From UBA9214 sp964443845 (GTDB lineage: Bacteria > Pseudomonadota > Gammaproteobacteria > UBA9214), in contig CAYUFA010000001.1 in NCBI GenBank assembly GCA_964443845.1, positions 1 through 64,000 of the forward strand: a stretch of DNA of 64,000 nucleotides, in the 5' to 3' direction. The translations under genes and the position numbers were made by a program. The notes below the pieces were generated by a model. The model was not told where the DNA came from. It searched no databases and worked only from the letters and a program-made list of their open reading frames with translations. How positions within the stretch are numbered: the stretch's first letter is position 1; every line of letters starts with the position of its first letter. Below, piece by piece: positions 8,640 to 16,221 of this stretch.

Positions 8640-9224
8640 ATGCCGGCAACCCAGATCCGCAAGTGCATCCTGAGACCGCGTCGGCTACGGAACGCGGCGC
8701 TGGCGTTGCTGTTGTGCGTATTGCCGGGCGGGCTGCTGGCCGTGCCGGCACACGCGCACCCTCCGCTGTCACAGAACGAGTACCGGGTAAAGGCCGCCTT
8801 CCTGTACAACTTCGCGCGTTTCACCAGCTGGCCGGCGTCCGCCGCCAGTGCATTCAATGTCTGCATCATGGGTGGCAACCCGTTCGACGGCGCCGTTGAC
8901 GCGCTGCGCGAGAAACTCGTGCACGACCAGCCGCTCACCGTGTCCTACATCAACGACACGAACAACGCGGCAGACTGCCAGCTGCTGTTTATCAACCGCT
9001 CCCTCGCGGACCATGTCGACCGCATCATCGCTGGACTGGGCAGGCTGCCGATCCTGACCATCAGTGACATGGACGGATTCATCCGGCACGGCGGCATCAT
9101 CGGCTTCCTGTCCATCAACAACAGGATCCGCTTCGAGATCAACGTGACCGCCGCCAGCAACGCCGGGCTGTCCATCAGCTCGAAGCTGCTGTCCCTCGCA
9201 ACCGCGGTGGAATCCGGCAGGTAA
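8640..9224 (+). CDS. YfiR-family (DUF4154) periplasmic regulator
   Basis: A 194-aa exported protein. A long basic leader and hydrophobic segment end at PAHAH. The DUF4154 core follows: NEYRVKAAFLYNFARFTSWPA, then CIMGGNPF, CQLLFIN and a C-terminal RFEINVTAASNAGLSISSKLLSLA. In Pseudomonas, YfiR is a periplasmic inhibitor of the diguanylate cyclase YfiN (TpbB), responding to envelope or redox stress. The next gene here encodes a protein with the same CHASE8 sensory domain as YfiN, so an equivalent inhibitor-enzyme pair is a strong inference. The two conserved cysteines fit the redox-sensitive type. Confidence 0.88.
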   Translation: MPATQIRKCILRPRRLRNAALALLLCVLPGGLLAVPAHAHPPLSQNEYRVKAAFLYNFARFTSWPASAASAFNVCIMGGNPFDGAVDALREKLVHDQPLTVSYINDTNNAADCQLLFINRSLADHVDRIIAGLGRLPILTISDMDGFIRHGGIIGFLSINNRIRFEINVTAASNAGLSISSKLLSLATAVESGR

Positions 9225-9229
9225 GGCCC

Positions 9230-11380
9230 ATGCGCATGTTCCGGAACCTGTCCGTGCGCCGCAAGATCACGCTGATCATCATGATCATCGTCACCGTCAC
9301 GCTGCTGGTTTCCAGCGTGGCGTTCATTACCAGCGACCGGCTCTACACCCAGAAGAACGTCGGCAACAGCCTGAGCATCATGGCCGACATGATCGCAGCC
9401 AACAGCACCGCGGCAATCCTGTTCGGCGATTCGGCGGCCGCGGCGGAGACGCTGGGGTTCCTAGGTTCCCAGGAGAATATCGAGGCAGGGGTGATCTACG
9501 ACGCGGAACACGAGGTATTCGCGCGTTACAACAGGAACGGAATCGACGGCCAGCAGCCGGCACCCCCCGACACCGACGACAACATGCTGTACTGGAGCGA
9601 TCACATCGATCTGTTCCGCACGATCACCTACCAGGGCGAGAAGATCGGCAGCATCTACCTGCGCTCTGACCTGCGGGCGGTGCACGAGCGGCTGGCCCGG
9701 TTCCTGGCGATCGTTGCCGCCGTGCTGGCCGGCTCCCTGCTGGTTGCCTTTGCCCTGATCGGACGCCTGCAGCACGTTGTCACTGCACCGCTGTTGCGAC
9801 TGTCCGTCATCGCGCGGCGTATCAGCATCGAGAAGAACTACAGCCTGCGCGTGCTGGGATACGGCAACGACGAGATCGGCACGCTGATCCACGATTTCAA
9901 CAACATGCTCGATGAGATCCAGCTGCGGGACGACCAGCTCAAGGTACACAGGCAGGAACTGGAAAAACGGGTGATGCAACGCACCCATGAGCTCGAACTG
10001 GCGAATCGCCAGCTGGCCGAGTCCAAGGAAAAGGCGGAGCACGTGGCCAGGCACATGGAATACCACGCCCATCACGATACGCTGACCGGCCTGCCGAACC
10101 GCGCCCTGCTGGACGACCGCCTGCGCGTCGAGCTCTCGCATGCCCGGCGCGACAACAGCATGCTGGCGCTGCTGTTCCTGGATCTCGACCGCTTCAAGAT
10201 CATCAACGATTCACTGGGGCATGCCACCGGCGACCAGCTGTTACGGGTCGTATCGCAACGCCTGCACACCTGCCTGCGCGACGGGGATACCGTGGCACGG
10301 CTGGGTGGCGACGAATTCATGGTATTGCTGCCGCGCATCACCAGCTCGGCCGACGCGGGGCGGATCGGTAACAAGATCATCGAATCCCTCAACGAACGAT
10401 GCAACTGCAATGGCCACGAACTGCACATCACCACGAGTATCGGAATCAGCGTTTACCCGCATGACGGGAGCGACATCGAGACCCTGGTCAAGCATGCCGA
10501 TATCAGCATGTACCGCGCCAAGGAAATCGGACGCAACAAGGTGGTGTATTTCACCCGGGAAATGAACCTGGGTTCCAGCAAACGGCTGGCACTCGAAACA
10601 AGCCTGCGCAGGGCGCTGGAGAACGACGAACTCAGGCTGTACTACCAGCCAAAAGTCGACATCACGCGCAACCGGATTACCGGCGTGGAAGCGCTCGTGC
10701 GCTGGGAAGTGCCCGGTTCCGGTTTTGTCAGCCCCCTTGAATTCATCCCGATCGCCGAGGAAAGCGGCCTGATCGTCCCGCTCGGAGAATGGGTATTGCG
10801 CACCGCACTGGTACAGCTGCAGGACTGGCACGCGGCCGGGTTTGCCGGGCTGACCATGTCCGTGAACCTGTCCTCCGTCCAGCTTGCCCGACCCGGCTTC
10901 GAGAATATCGTGGAGAGCGCGCTGGTCGATTCCGGCATCGATCCCGGCTGTGTCGAACTCGAGGTCACCGAAAACGTTGCCATGAAAAACGTCGACTCGA
11001 CCGCCGGCACCCTGCACAAGCTCAAGAAAATGGGCCTGTCCATTGCCATGGATGACTTCGGCACCGGTTACTCCTCGCTCGGTTACCTGCGCCGCCTGCC
11101 CATCGACACGGTAAAACTCGACAAGTCATTCGTCCGGGGAATTCCGGACGGCAAGGAGGACGCCCTGATCGCCCAGGCAATCGTCGCCATGACCGCCAGT
11201 CTGAATATCGCGCTGGTCGTGGAGGGCGTGGAGAATCTCAGGCAACTGCATTTCTTCCGGCAGCTCGGCTGCAACCTGGTGCAGGGATATCTGTTCAGCG
11301 CGCCGGTCCCGGCAGCGGACATGCTGGAACTGCTGCACACACAGGACTTCAGCGGGTCACTCGACCTGGTCCGGATCTAG
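9230..11380 (+). CDS. Membrane CHASE8-HAMP-GGDEF-EAL c-di-GMP enzyme (YfiN-like with added EAL domain)
   Basis: A 716-aa bifunctional-type protein. Membrane segments lie at about 12-34 and 158-178, with a CHASE8-like periplasmic domain between them (NSTAAILFGD at 58-67). A HAMP domain covers about 178-232. The GGDEF domain has an intact GGDEF at 359-363 and an inhibitory RxxD site at 350-353. The EAL domain has EALVRW at 487-492, a conserved VTEN, DDFGTGYSSLGY, the lysine in VKLDKSF, VVEGVEN and QGYLFS. Both cyclase and phosphodiesterase sites therefore look complete. Pseudomonas YfiN lacks the EAL part. It is the last gene of the receptor-YfiR operon, five bases after yfiR. Confidence 0.93.
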   Translation: MRMFRNLSVRRKITLIIMIIVTVTLLVSSVAFITSDRLYTQKNVGNSLSIMADMIAANSTAAILFGDSAAAAETLGFLGSQENIEAGVIYDAEHEVFARYNRNGIDGQQPAPPDTDDNMLYWSDHIDLFRTITYQGEKIGSIYLRSDLRAVHERLARFLAIVAAVLAGSLLVAFALIGRLQHVVTAPLLRLSVIARRISIEKNYSLRVLGYGNDEIGTLIHDFNNMLDEIQLRDDQLKVHRQELEKRVMQRTHELELANRQLAESKEKAEHVARHMEYHAHHDTLTGLPNRALLDDRLRVELSHARRDNSMLALLFLDLDRFKIINDSLGHATGDQLLRVVSQRLHTCLRDGDTVARLGGDEFMVLLPRITSSADAGRIGNKIIESLNERCNCNGHELHITTSIGISVYPHDGSDIETLVKHADISMYRAKEIGRNKVVYFTREMNLGSSKRLALETSLRRALENDELRLYYQPKVDITRNRITGVEALVRWEVPGSGFVSPLEFIPIAEESGLIVPLGEWVLRTALVQLQDWHAAGFAGLTMSVNLSSVQLARPGFENIVESALVDSGIDPGCVELEVTENVAMKNVDSTAGTLHKLKKMGLSIAMDDFGTGYSSLGYLRRLPIDTVKLDKSFVRGIPDGKEDALIAQAIVAMTASLNIALVVEGVENLRQLHFFRQLGCNLVQGYLFSAPVPAADMLELLHTQDFSGSLDLVRI

Positions 11381-11436
11381 GCATCACGCCAGCCGCGGGT
11401 TTCCCACGTGGCCCCGGGGCGGCCCGTTGCGCCGGA

Positions 11437-11745
11437 TCAGTACCGTTCGGGGAAGGAAATCACGGGTGCCCTGGGTTGCTGCACGGCAGCGGGTTGTGGT
11501 TGCGGGTCTGGCTGTGGTTGCGGTTGCAGCTCCGTGGTCATGCCGGGCATGAACGGCAGCCCGGCCCAGCCGGGCTGCCACGGATATGACTGGAACAGCG
11601 GGGGTGGCAGGTAGGCACCGGGATAGTCGTGGTGCCGATGCGAGCCGAAACTGGAGCAGAAACTGAAGGCCGGTGCCGTGCCCGACCAGGCCGTACCGGC
11701 AAGAACCAGGACCAGACCGGCGCGCCTTGCGATTCGCGTTATCAT
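11437..11745 (-). CDS. Small exported proline/glutamine-rich protein, function unknown
   Basis: A 102-aa protein with a clear signal peptide (MITRIARRAGLVLVLAGTAW, cleavage near TAPAFS). An aromatic, proline-rich and histidine-containing middle follows, then a short run of Gln-Pro repeats (QPQPQPDPQPQP). GGGAGG lies just upstream of the ATG at 11745, which rules out the longer frame from 11874. It is predicted to be periplasmic or secreted. No family is recognised. It converges with the GGDEF-EAL gene and reads in the same direction as the gene at 11781, but with no sign of a functional link. Confidence 0.6.
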   Translation of the reverse strand: MITRIARRAGLVLVLAGTAWSGTAPAFSFCSSFGSHRHHDYPGAYLPPPLFQSYPWQPGWAGLPFMPGMTTELQPQPQPDPQPQPAAVQQPRAPVISFPERY

Positions 11746-11780
11746 TGTACACCTCCCGGCCGGCCTGCCCCCACGACCCG

Positions 11781-12128
11781 TTACAACAGTTGCCACGGGA
11801 CTTCGTCCGACAGGTTCAGCACGCGGCGGACCACCTCGATCCCGCGCTCGGCAAACGGATCCAGCTGCCACCACGCTGCGTCCCGCCCGATGATTTCATC
11901 GCCGTCGGGCAGAACGACACGCATATCCAGTAACCTGCCATTACCGTCCCCGGACTGCTCGGCAGTAATGTACATGCCCGGCTCGGGATCCTCCCCGTGG
12001 ATCACCGCGAGGATATAGCGGTAATCGATACCGTCGTTGCTGTCGATCTCTCCCAGCACTGTCAGCGTGAATGCTCCGAGCCGGTAGCGACGCTTCGGAA
12101 TGGCGGTCTGGATACCGGGCTTGGGCAT
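11781..12128 (-). CDS. Hypothetical protein with a compact beta-rich domain
   Basis: A 115-aa acidic soluble protein, opening MPKPGIQTAIPKRRYRLGAF. It continues in alternating hydrophobic stretches (LGEIDSNDGIDYRYILAV, MYITAEQ) and ends in a helix before PWQLL. The start at 12128 is the first ATG; a TTG at 12149 is possible. No signal peptide, metal motif or known domain is visible. Its stop lies 35 bp from the start of the small exported protein downstream, so the two may share a transcript. Real coding is suggested by regular codon-position bias and domain-like composition, not by homology I can name. Confidence 0.6.
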   Translation of the reverse strand: MPKPGIQTAIPKRRYRLGAFTLTVLGEIDSNDGIDYRYILAVIHGEDPEPGMYITAEQSGDGNGRLLDMRVVLPDGDEIIGRDAAWWQLDPFAERGIEVVRRVLNLSDEVPWQLL

Positions 12129-12299
12129 GACTCTGTTCCGGGCTGGCAATGATCGGGTTGACCTGATTTACCTTAGCTCACCGGCTCCCGATCCGCTAGC
12201 GGAGCACCCGACGGTCCGGCCACGCAGTCGCCGGCAGGCGCTGCAATGCCTGCGGGGTTCGAATAGACTGGCGCGATCGGCGTGCAACGGGACCCTGCC

Positions 12300-12707
12300 A
12301 TGAATGATCTGATCTGTCCGTTCAGTGCGACCCTGGCCAGGGACGATTACGGCTGTGCCCGCGCCAACCCGGTCATTCGCCGCGGTGGCACGGAATTCGT
12401 CTGCGATTCGGCCAGCGCTCACGCCCGCTGCCGGGTGTTCCATGCAACCTGCAAGACGGTCACGCTGGAGCAACTCGGCCTTGAGGATGACCTGACCGTC
12501 GTGCCCAGGGCGACCCTGGTAAAGGTACAGTTCGGCGGCCTGGCCGGGCTGCAGCGCATCTGCGCGACCGGTGCAGCACGGATCGACAACATCGACAATC
12601 TGCTGGAACGTGCACTGGTGCGTTTCGGCAATGTGGAGAGCATCCCGTACCCGGTGCTGCTCGATGACATCAGCGGCTACCGGCTGCCACGCCGCCGCAA
12701 TCGCTGA
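12300..12707 (+). CDS. Cysteine-containing conserved hypothetical protein
   Basis: A 135-aa protein. The first 51 residues contain five cysteines (C6, C19, C35, C44, C51) in the arrangement ICPF, YGCARANPVIRRGGTEFVC, RC and TC. This could bind zinc or an iron-sulfur cluster. The remainder is cysteine-poor apart from one residue and has a helical segment before a basic C-terminus PRRRNR. It diverges from the 115-aa gene at 11781 and converges with the MbcA/ParS-like gene at 12748. I do not recognise the family. Confidence 0.65.
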   Translation: MNDLICPFSATLARDDYGCARANPVIRRGGTEFVCDSASAHARCRVFHATCKTVTLEQLGLEDDLTVVPRATLVKVQFGGLAGLQRICATGAARIDNIDNLLERALVRFGNVESIPYPVLLDDISGYRLPRRRNR

Positions 12708-12747
12708 TCCGGCAGGCGGACGGCCACGCGCACGGGCAGCGGCACCT

Positions 12748-13149
12748 TCAGTCGTGACGCTCCGACTCGCTCCAGGCGAAGGAACAGTCCAGGTGCGTGC
12801 GCACCGTGATCAGGCCACTGAGGCCGTCTTCCAGCATGATATCGAGAGGCCGGCGCCGGCGCAGGCGCCGGCAGGGCTGTTGCAACCAGTGCAGTGCGAT
12901 GCGGTTGTTGCGCGGAAACGTGGTCCGCAGGGCATCCGCTATGCCCAGCAGATGCTCGACCCGCTTCAGCACGTCGGGATCGTTCGGCAGCGGGGTGTCA
13001 TCCTGGAAGCGGCGCAGGCTGCGGGCGGAGACCTTGCCGGGCAGCGCCAGCATCGCCAGCTGATCCGCTGCACTGATCCCCCAGTCCTCCATGACATTGA
13101 GGACCAGACGGCCCAGGTCGAGGCGGTCCTGTTCGGTCAGACTGTTCAT
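12748..13149 (-). CDS. MbcA/ParS/Xre-type antitoxin-family protein without a partner toxin
   Basis: A 133-aa protein. Its C-terminal half matches the MbcA/ParS toxin-binding domain (DUF2384): VLKRVEHLLGIADALRT, then RIALHWLQQP, and finally LEDGLSGLITVRTHLD. The N-terminal half is a helical HTH-like region (GISAADQLAMLALPGKVSAR). Members usually neutralise RES-domain toxins, but no RES gene lies on either side. One neighbour is the Cys-rich hypothetical; the other side is a 1 kb stretch without genes. Stand-alone chromosomal members are known, so this may be a transcriptional regulator rather than half of a broken module. Confidence 0.8.
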   Translation of the reverse strand: MNSLTEQDRLDLGRLVLNVMEDWGISAADQLAMLALPGKVSARSLRRFQDDTPLPNDPDVLKRVEHLLGIADALRTTFPRNNRIALHWLQQPCRRLRRRRPLDIMLEDGLSGLITVRTHLDCSFAWSESERHD

Positions 13150-14212
13150 CGATCAACGACTCCGGGATTGTGTAGTACCAGGGGAAACCACCTCAGCCGG
13201 GCGCTGCGATCGGTCAGGCACCCGGCTTATGGTACCCGATTTGAACGAGCGGCGCGGAAACCGGGCCACCGGCCGGGTCTGCCGGTACCCACACGGCGTC
13301 GACCGGCACGTGCCACGCGCGGCACCAATGCACCCACAGGTACCAACAGCGTGGAACGCAGGATCGTGGAATCCATGGCCGGCGCCGCGAACCAACTGGA
13401 ACGGACGGCAACCACGGCGCGGGACGCGTCATGCACGCCCAGATGATCAGGCGCGATGATGCACTCCTCCAGCTGTGCGCTGTTTGCCGTCCCCGTCACC
13501 CAGGTCCCTGCGTGAACCGCAGGTGGCACTCTTCACACACAAACGCAACCGCCCGGTCCGGAGGCAGAGGCCGCCGGGTTGCTGGCAATAACAAAGATGG
13601 AACAAAGTATTACAATGCATATCGCATTATTTTTTCAGCGTTAGCCAAAAACCACTTGTAATTAAAACAAACTCTCATATACATTTGGCCAGGCTGTCAG
13701 CACCGTTCTTCACCGGCCCTGCATCTGCCCGGTCTGACAGCAGCCTGCACGCTGCCATTGGCAGGCACATTCTGAACATGATCGGTAGCCGACGGGGTTT
13801 GCTTCCCGATGCTGGCGCACACACCCGGCCGTGACCTGATGCGGTCAGGATGATGCGGCACCACACCGGCAGGAACCGGTTTTTCGGGGGGGAGGGGGAG
13901 AAGGCAGGTGGAGAAGGTCGTAGCTGCCAGGTTTACGGTAGTGATTTTCGCAAAGGGAGGTAGCTCGGCAGGGACGCCACCTTTACTACCGTAAACCTGG
14001 ACGGTTACCGCCGTCGGGGGGTACCACCGGTTTGCGAGGGAGGTGGTACGGCAGGGACGCCACCCTGACCAACCCCCAGCTGCAGCGTCGATACCTGCTG
14101 ACCCGACGGCCACAATTCTAGCACACTCTACAGGGATATATTAAGCGGGGACAGGACGCGGGGACGCCCGGCGCATGCGTCCGGGCGAGCCATCTGGCCC
14201 GCCCGGACTTTG
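13150..14212. other. About 1.06 kb without a convincing gene
   Basis: Open frames here are short, have skewed composition and lack ribosome sites, so I call none. The stretch is mixed: a GC-rich part up to about 13580, an AT-rich segment around 13590-13680, and then the palindromic repeats at 13927-14064. It separates the accessory genes from the flagellar region and could hold remnants of an insertion, a regulatory RNA or a repeat cluster. Confidence 0.6.
13927..14064. repeat. Two adjacent palindromic repeat units sharing a 27-bp direct repeat
   Basis: Unit 1: CCAGGTTTACGGTAGT at 13927-13942 is perfectly inverted at 13985-14000 around a 42-nt loop. Unit 2: GTACCACC at 14021-14028 is inverted as GGTGGTAC at 14042-14049. 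A 27-bp segment at 13955-13981 recurs at 14038-14064 with 3 differences, ending in the shared GGCAGGGACGCCACC. The layout resembles REP/BIME-type intergenic elements or a degraded small inverted-repeat element. No transposase is nearby. Confidence 0.7.
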
Positions 14213-15178
14213 TTATGCCACCTGGCCGACCTCGGCCACGTTGCCGGGCGCGGAAGGATCCGTTCCCTGCGTACCCGCAGCAGAGACTTCCTGATAATAA
14301 TCGACGAATTTCCTGAGCAACTCCTGGACGTTCCCGAACGGCACGTGCTGGCGGTGGCCGACACTCCGCTCCAGGCCGGAGTGCAGGGATTCCTGGACCC
14401 CGGCAAAAACCTCTTGCAGCGCCTGCAACAGTGACGTTCCGCCGTCGCCGGCGGCCGACGTTGCCATACTCGCCGGAACTGCGACCGCTGCGGATTCTGC
14501 AGCCGAAACCGGCACGTCACCGGCGCTGGCGGCAACCACCGGCGCGTCCGGCGCCGGTGACGTCCCGGCCGGGACACTCTCGCCGCCCGGGGTGGCGGGC
14601 GCATCGATGCTGGCGGCCTGGTTCGGGAAGGTGGCGGAAATTCCTGCCGTCAACGTATCGAAGGCCTGTTGCAGACCGGCCTGCGCGCCTTTCATCCCGA
14701 GATCGTGCACACGAAACCGTGCGGCCACATCGCGGATCGACTCGACAAAGGTGGACTGCAGATCGGCCACCTGCTGTGTCTGGGTGTCGCTCGCCCCTGC
14801 CGGCAGCTCCGCCAGCGTCGAAGTGACCTGCTGCGTCAGCGTATCCACAGCGTCGTCGAGCGTTTTTGCCGCCATGGCATGCGGACCGTTGGCGTCCTGG
14901 TAACGGCCCTGCACCGCGTTCCATCCCCCCTGTCGGCGGGCATCCTGCACCTGCCCGTGATGGCCATGGTGGTGATGGTGCCAGTGGTGACCATGATGCC
15001 GGGGTTGCGATCCGGCTGCCGGTCCGGTGACGGCAGACGCGGCAGCAGCGGATGGTGCTGCCGGGTCGACGGTTGTGGCCACGGTACCGGTGGCGGCCGG
15101 CTCCTGCCGGCCGGTGCACCCGCGGGTAACCGCATACTGACCACAGGTATACTGGCCGCCTGTGCTGGAGATATTCAT
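14213..15178 (-). CDS. Unknown protein with a histidine-rich stretch at the end of the flg block
   Basis: A 321-aa protein without a signal peptide. Residues 61-74 are a dense His run (HHGHHWHHHHHGHH). A helical central domain covers about 75-185 (MAAKTLDDAVDTLTQQVTST and similar heptad-like helices). An Ala/Pro/Gly-rich linker follows, and then a last helical domain (LLQALQEVFAGVQESLHSGL, VQELLRKFVDYYQEV). A start at 15178 follows a GGGGAG-containing leader. It reads in the same direction as flgL, 131 bp further on, and may be a late member of the flagellar operon or a separate unit. The linker-and-helix architecture recalls secreted or hook-length-type proteins, but I can name no family. 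Confidence 0.65.
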   Translation of the reverse strand: MNISSTGGQYTCGQYAVTRGCTGRQEPAATGTVATTVDPAAPSAAAASAVTGPAAGSQPRHHGHHWHHHHHGHHGQVQDARRQGGWNAVQGRYQDANGPHAMAAKTLDDAVDTLTQQVTSTLAELPAGASDTQTQQVADLQSTFVESIRDVAARFRVHDLGMKGAQAGLQQAFDTLTAGISATFPNQAASIDAPATPGGESVPAGTSPAPDAPVVAASAGDVPVSAAESAAVAVPASMATSAAGDGGTSLLQALQEVFAGVQESLHSGLERSVGHRQHVPFGNVQELLRKFVDYYQEVSAAGTQGTDPSAPGNVAEVGQVA

Positions 15179-15309
15179 TCCCTGCTCCCCTGATGAATGC
15201 AGGCCGTCCTGGCCTCTTGCGCCGTCTATCGACGACCCGGGCGGCAAACTTTAGCCGGGGCCTGGCCGCAGGACCCGGCAACAGGCTGCCGGCTGCCTGG
15301 GCGCGCCGG

Positions 15310-16218
15310 CTAGGGCAGGAAGTTGAACAGGGAAAGCCCCTGGATCTTGCTAAATGCCTGCTGGGATGCCTGCAGGGCGGTCATTTCACGATTGTAGCGG
15401 GAAATCGCTGACACGTAATCGAGGTCGCTGACGCGGGATTGCTCCTGGTCCAGCACCAGGCCGAAGGACTGGTTGACCTGGGTCTGCTGGTCCACGGCGC
15501 GCTGGCGCGAGCCGACGTCGGCCTGCACGGTCAGGACCCGGTTGATCGCGGCATCGATATTCGTGAGGGCATCGGGTGACGGAACATTGCCGGCGGATAG
15601 TGCATCGGAGAAGGACTTGACGATACCAAACAGGCTGTCCACCGCACCGCCGGCCGTCGGCACGCCCAGGAACACGTCTGCGCCGTTGTCGCCCACGGCA
15701 ATCCGGCGGGTCGGGCTGACCTGCAGGGTCGACTGCCCCTGGTCGCCGTTGTAGGCGACATTACCGGCGGCATCGCTGGTGAACGCGGCGCTGGCACTCT
15801 GGTAACCGGCAAACAGGTACTGGCCATTGGCATCCTGGGTATTGCCCAGCGCCACCAGTCCGTCGAGCAGTGATTTCGTCTCGACCGCAATGGCCTGGCG
15901 ATCCGGTCCGGTCAACGTGCCATTCTGCGCACTCACGGCCAGCTCGCGCACCCGCTGCAACAGGTCGACCGTCGACGACAGGGTGTCTCCTTCCTGCTGC
16001 AGGCGGCTGGTTGCCGTATCCAGGTTTGCCAGGTACTGCTGGTTCAGGGTCTGCCGGTCCTGCAGCTGCAGGCTGCGCAGGCTGGCCGCCGGGTCATCCG
16101 AGGGATGCACCAGCCGCTTGCCGCTCGACAGCTGGGCCTCCGTGGCGGACAGGTTGACCTGCTGCTGCAGCATGTTGTTTACGCCTTGCTGGTACAGCTG
16201 GAACGTGGAAATACGCAT
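15310..16218 (-). CDS. flgL: Flagellar hook-filament junction protein FlgL
   Basis: A 302-aa hook-associated protein 3. It has a flagellin-like N-terminus (MRISTFQLYQQGVNNMLQQQ), a conserved LSSGKRLVHPSDDPAAS and the C-terminal coiled segment (YVSAISRYNREMTALQASQQ, ending SLFNFLP). It forms the ring between FlgK and the filament and is exported by the flagellar type III system without a signal peptide. It follows flgK by three bases at the end of the flgBCDEFGHIJKL operon. Confidence 0.96.
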   Translation of the reverse strand: MRISTFQLYQQGVNNMLQQQVNLSATEAQLSSGKRLVHPSDDPAASLRSLQLQDRQTLNQQYLANLDTATSRLQQEGDTLSSTVDLLQRVRELAVSAQNGTLTGPDRQAIAVETKSLLDGLVALGNTQDANGQYLFAGYQSASAAFTSDAAGNVAYNGDQGQSTLQVSPTRRIAVGDNGADVFLGVPTAGGAVDSLFGIVKSFSDALSAGNVPSPDALTNIDAAINRVLTVQADVGSRQRAVDQQTQVNQSFGLVLDQEQSRVSDLDYVSAISRYNREMTALQASQQAFSKIQGLSLFNFLP

Positions 16219-16221
16219 CGT

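Noticed and set aside
6497..8938. An 813-aa open frame on the minus strand opposite the TonB receptor
   Set aside because: The receptor's plug and barrel motifs on the plus strand are clear; this frame has none.
13697..14113. A 138-aa open frame on the minus strand across the palindromic repeats
   Set aside because: Its sequence is low-complexity, it is read across an inverted repeat, and it lacks a ribosome site.
13150..14212. A CRISPR array or insertion sequence in the gene-free stretch
   Set aside because: Only two repeat units are present, there are no regular spacers, and no cas or transposase gene is in the window.
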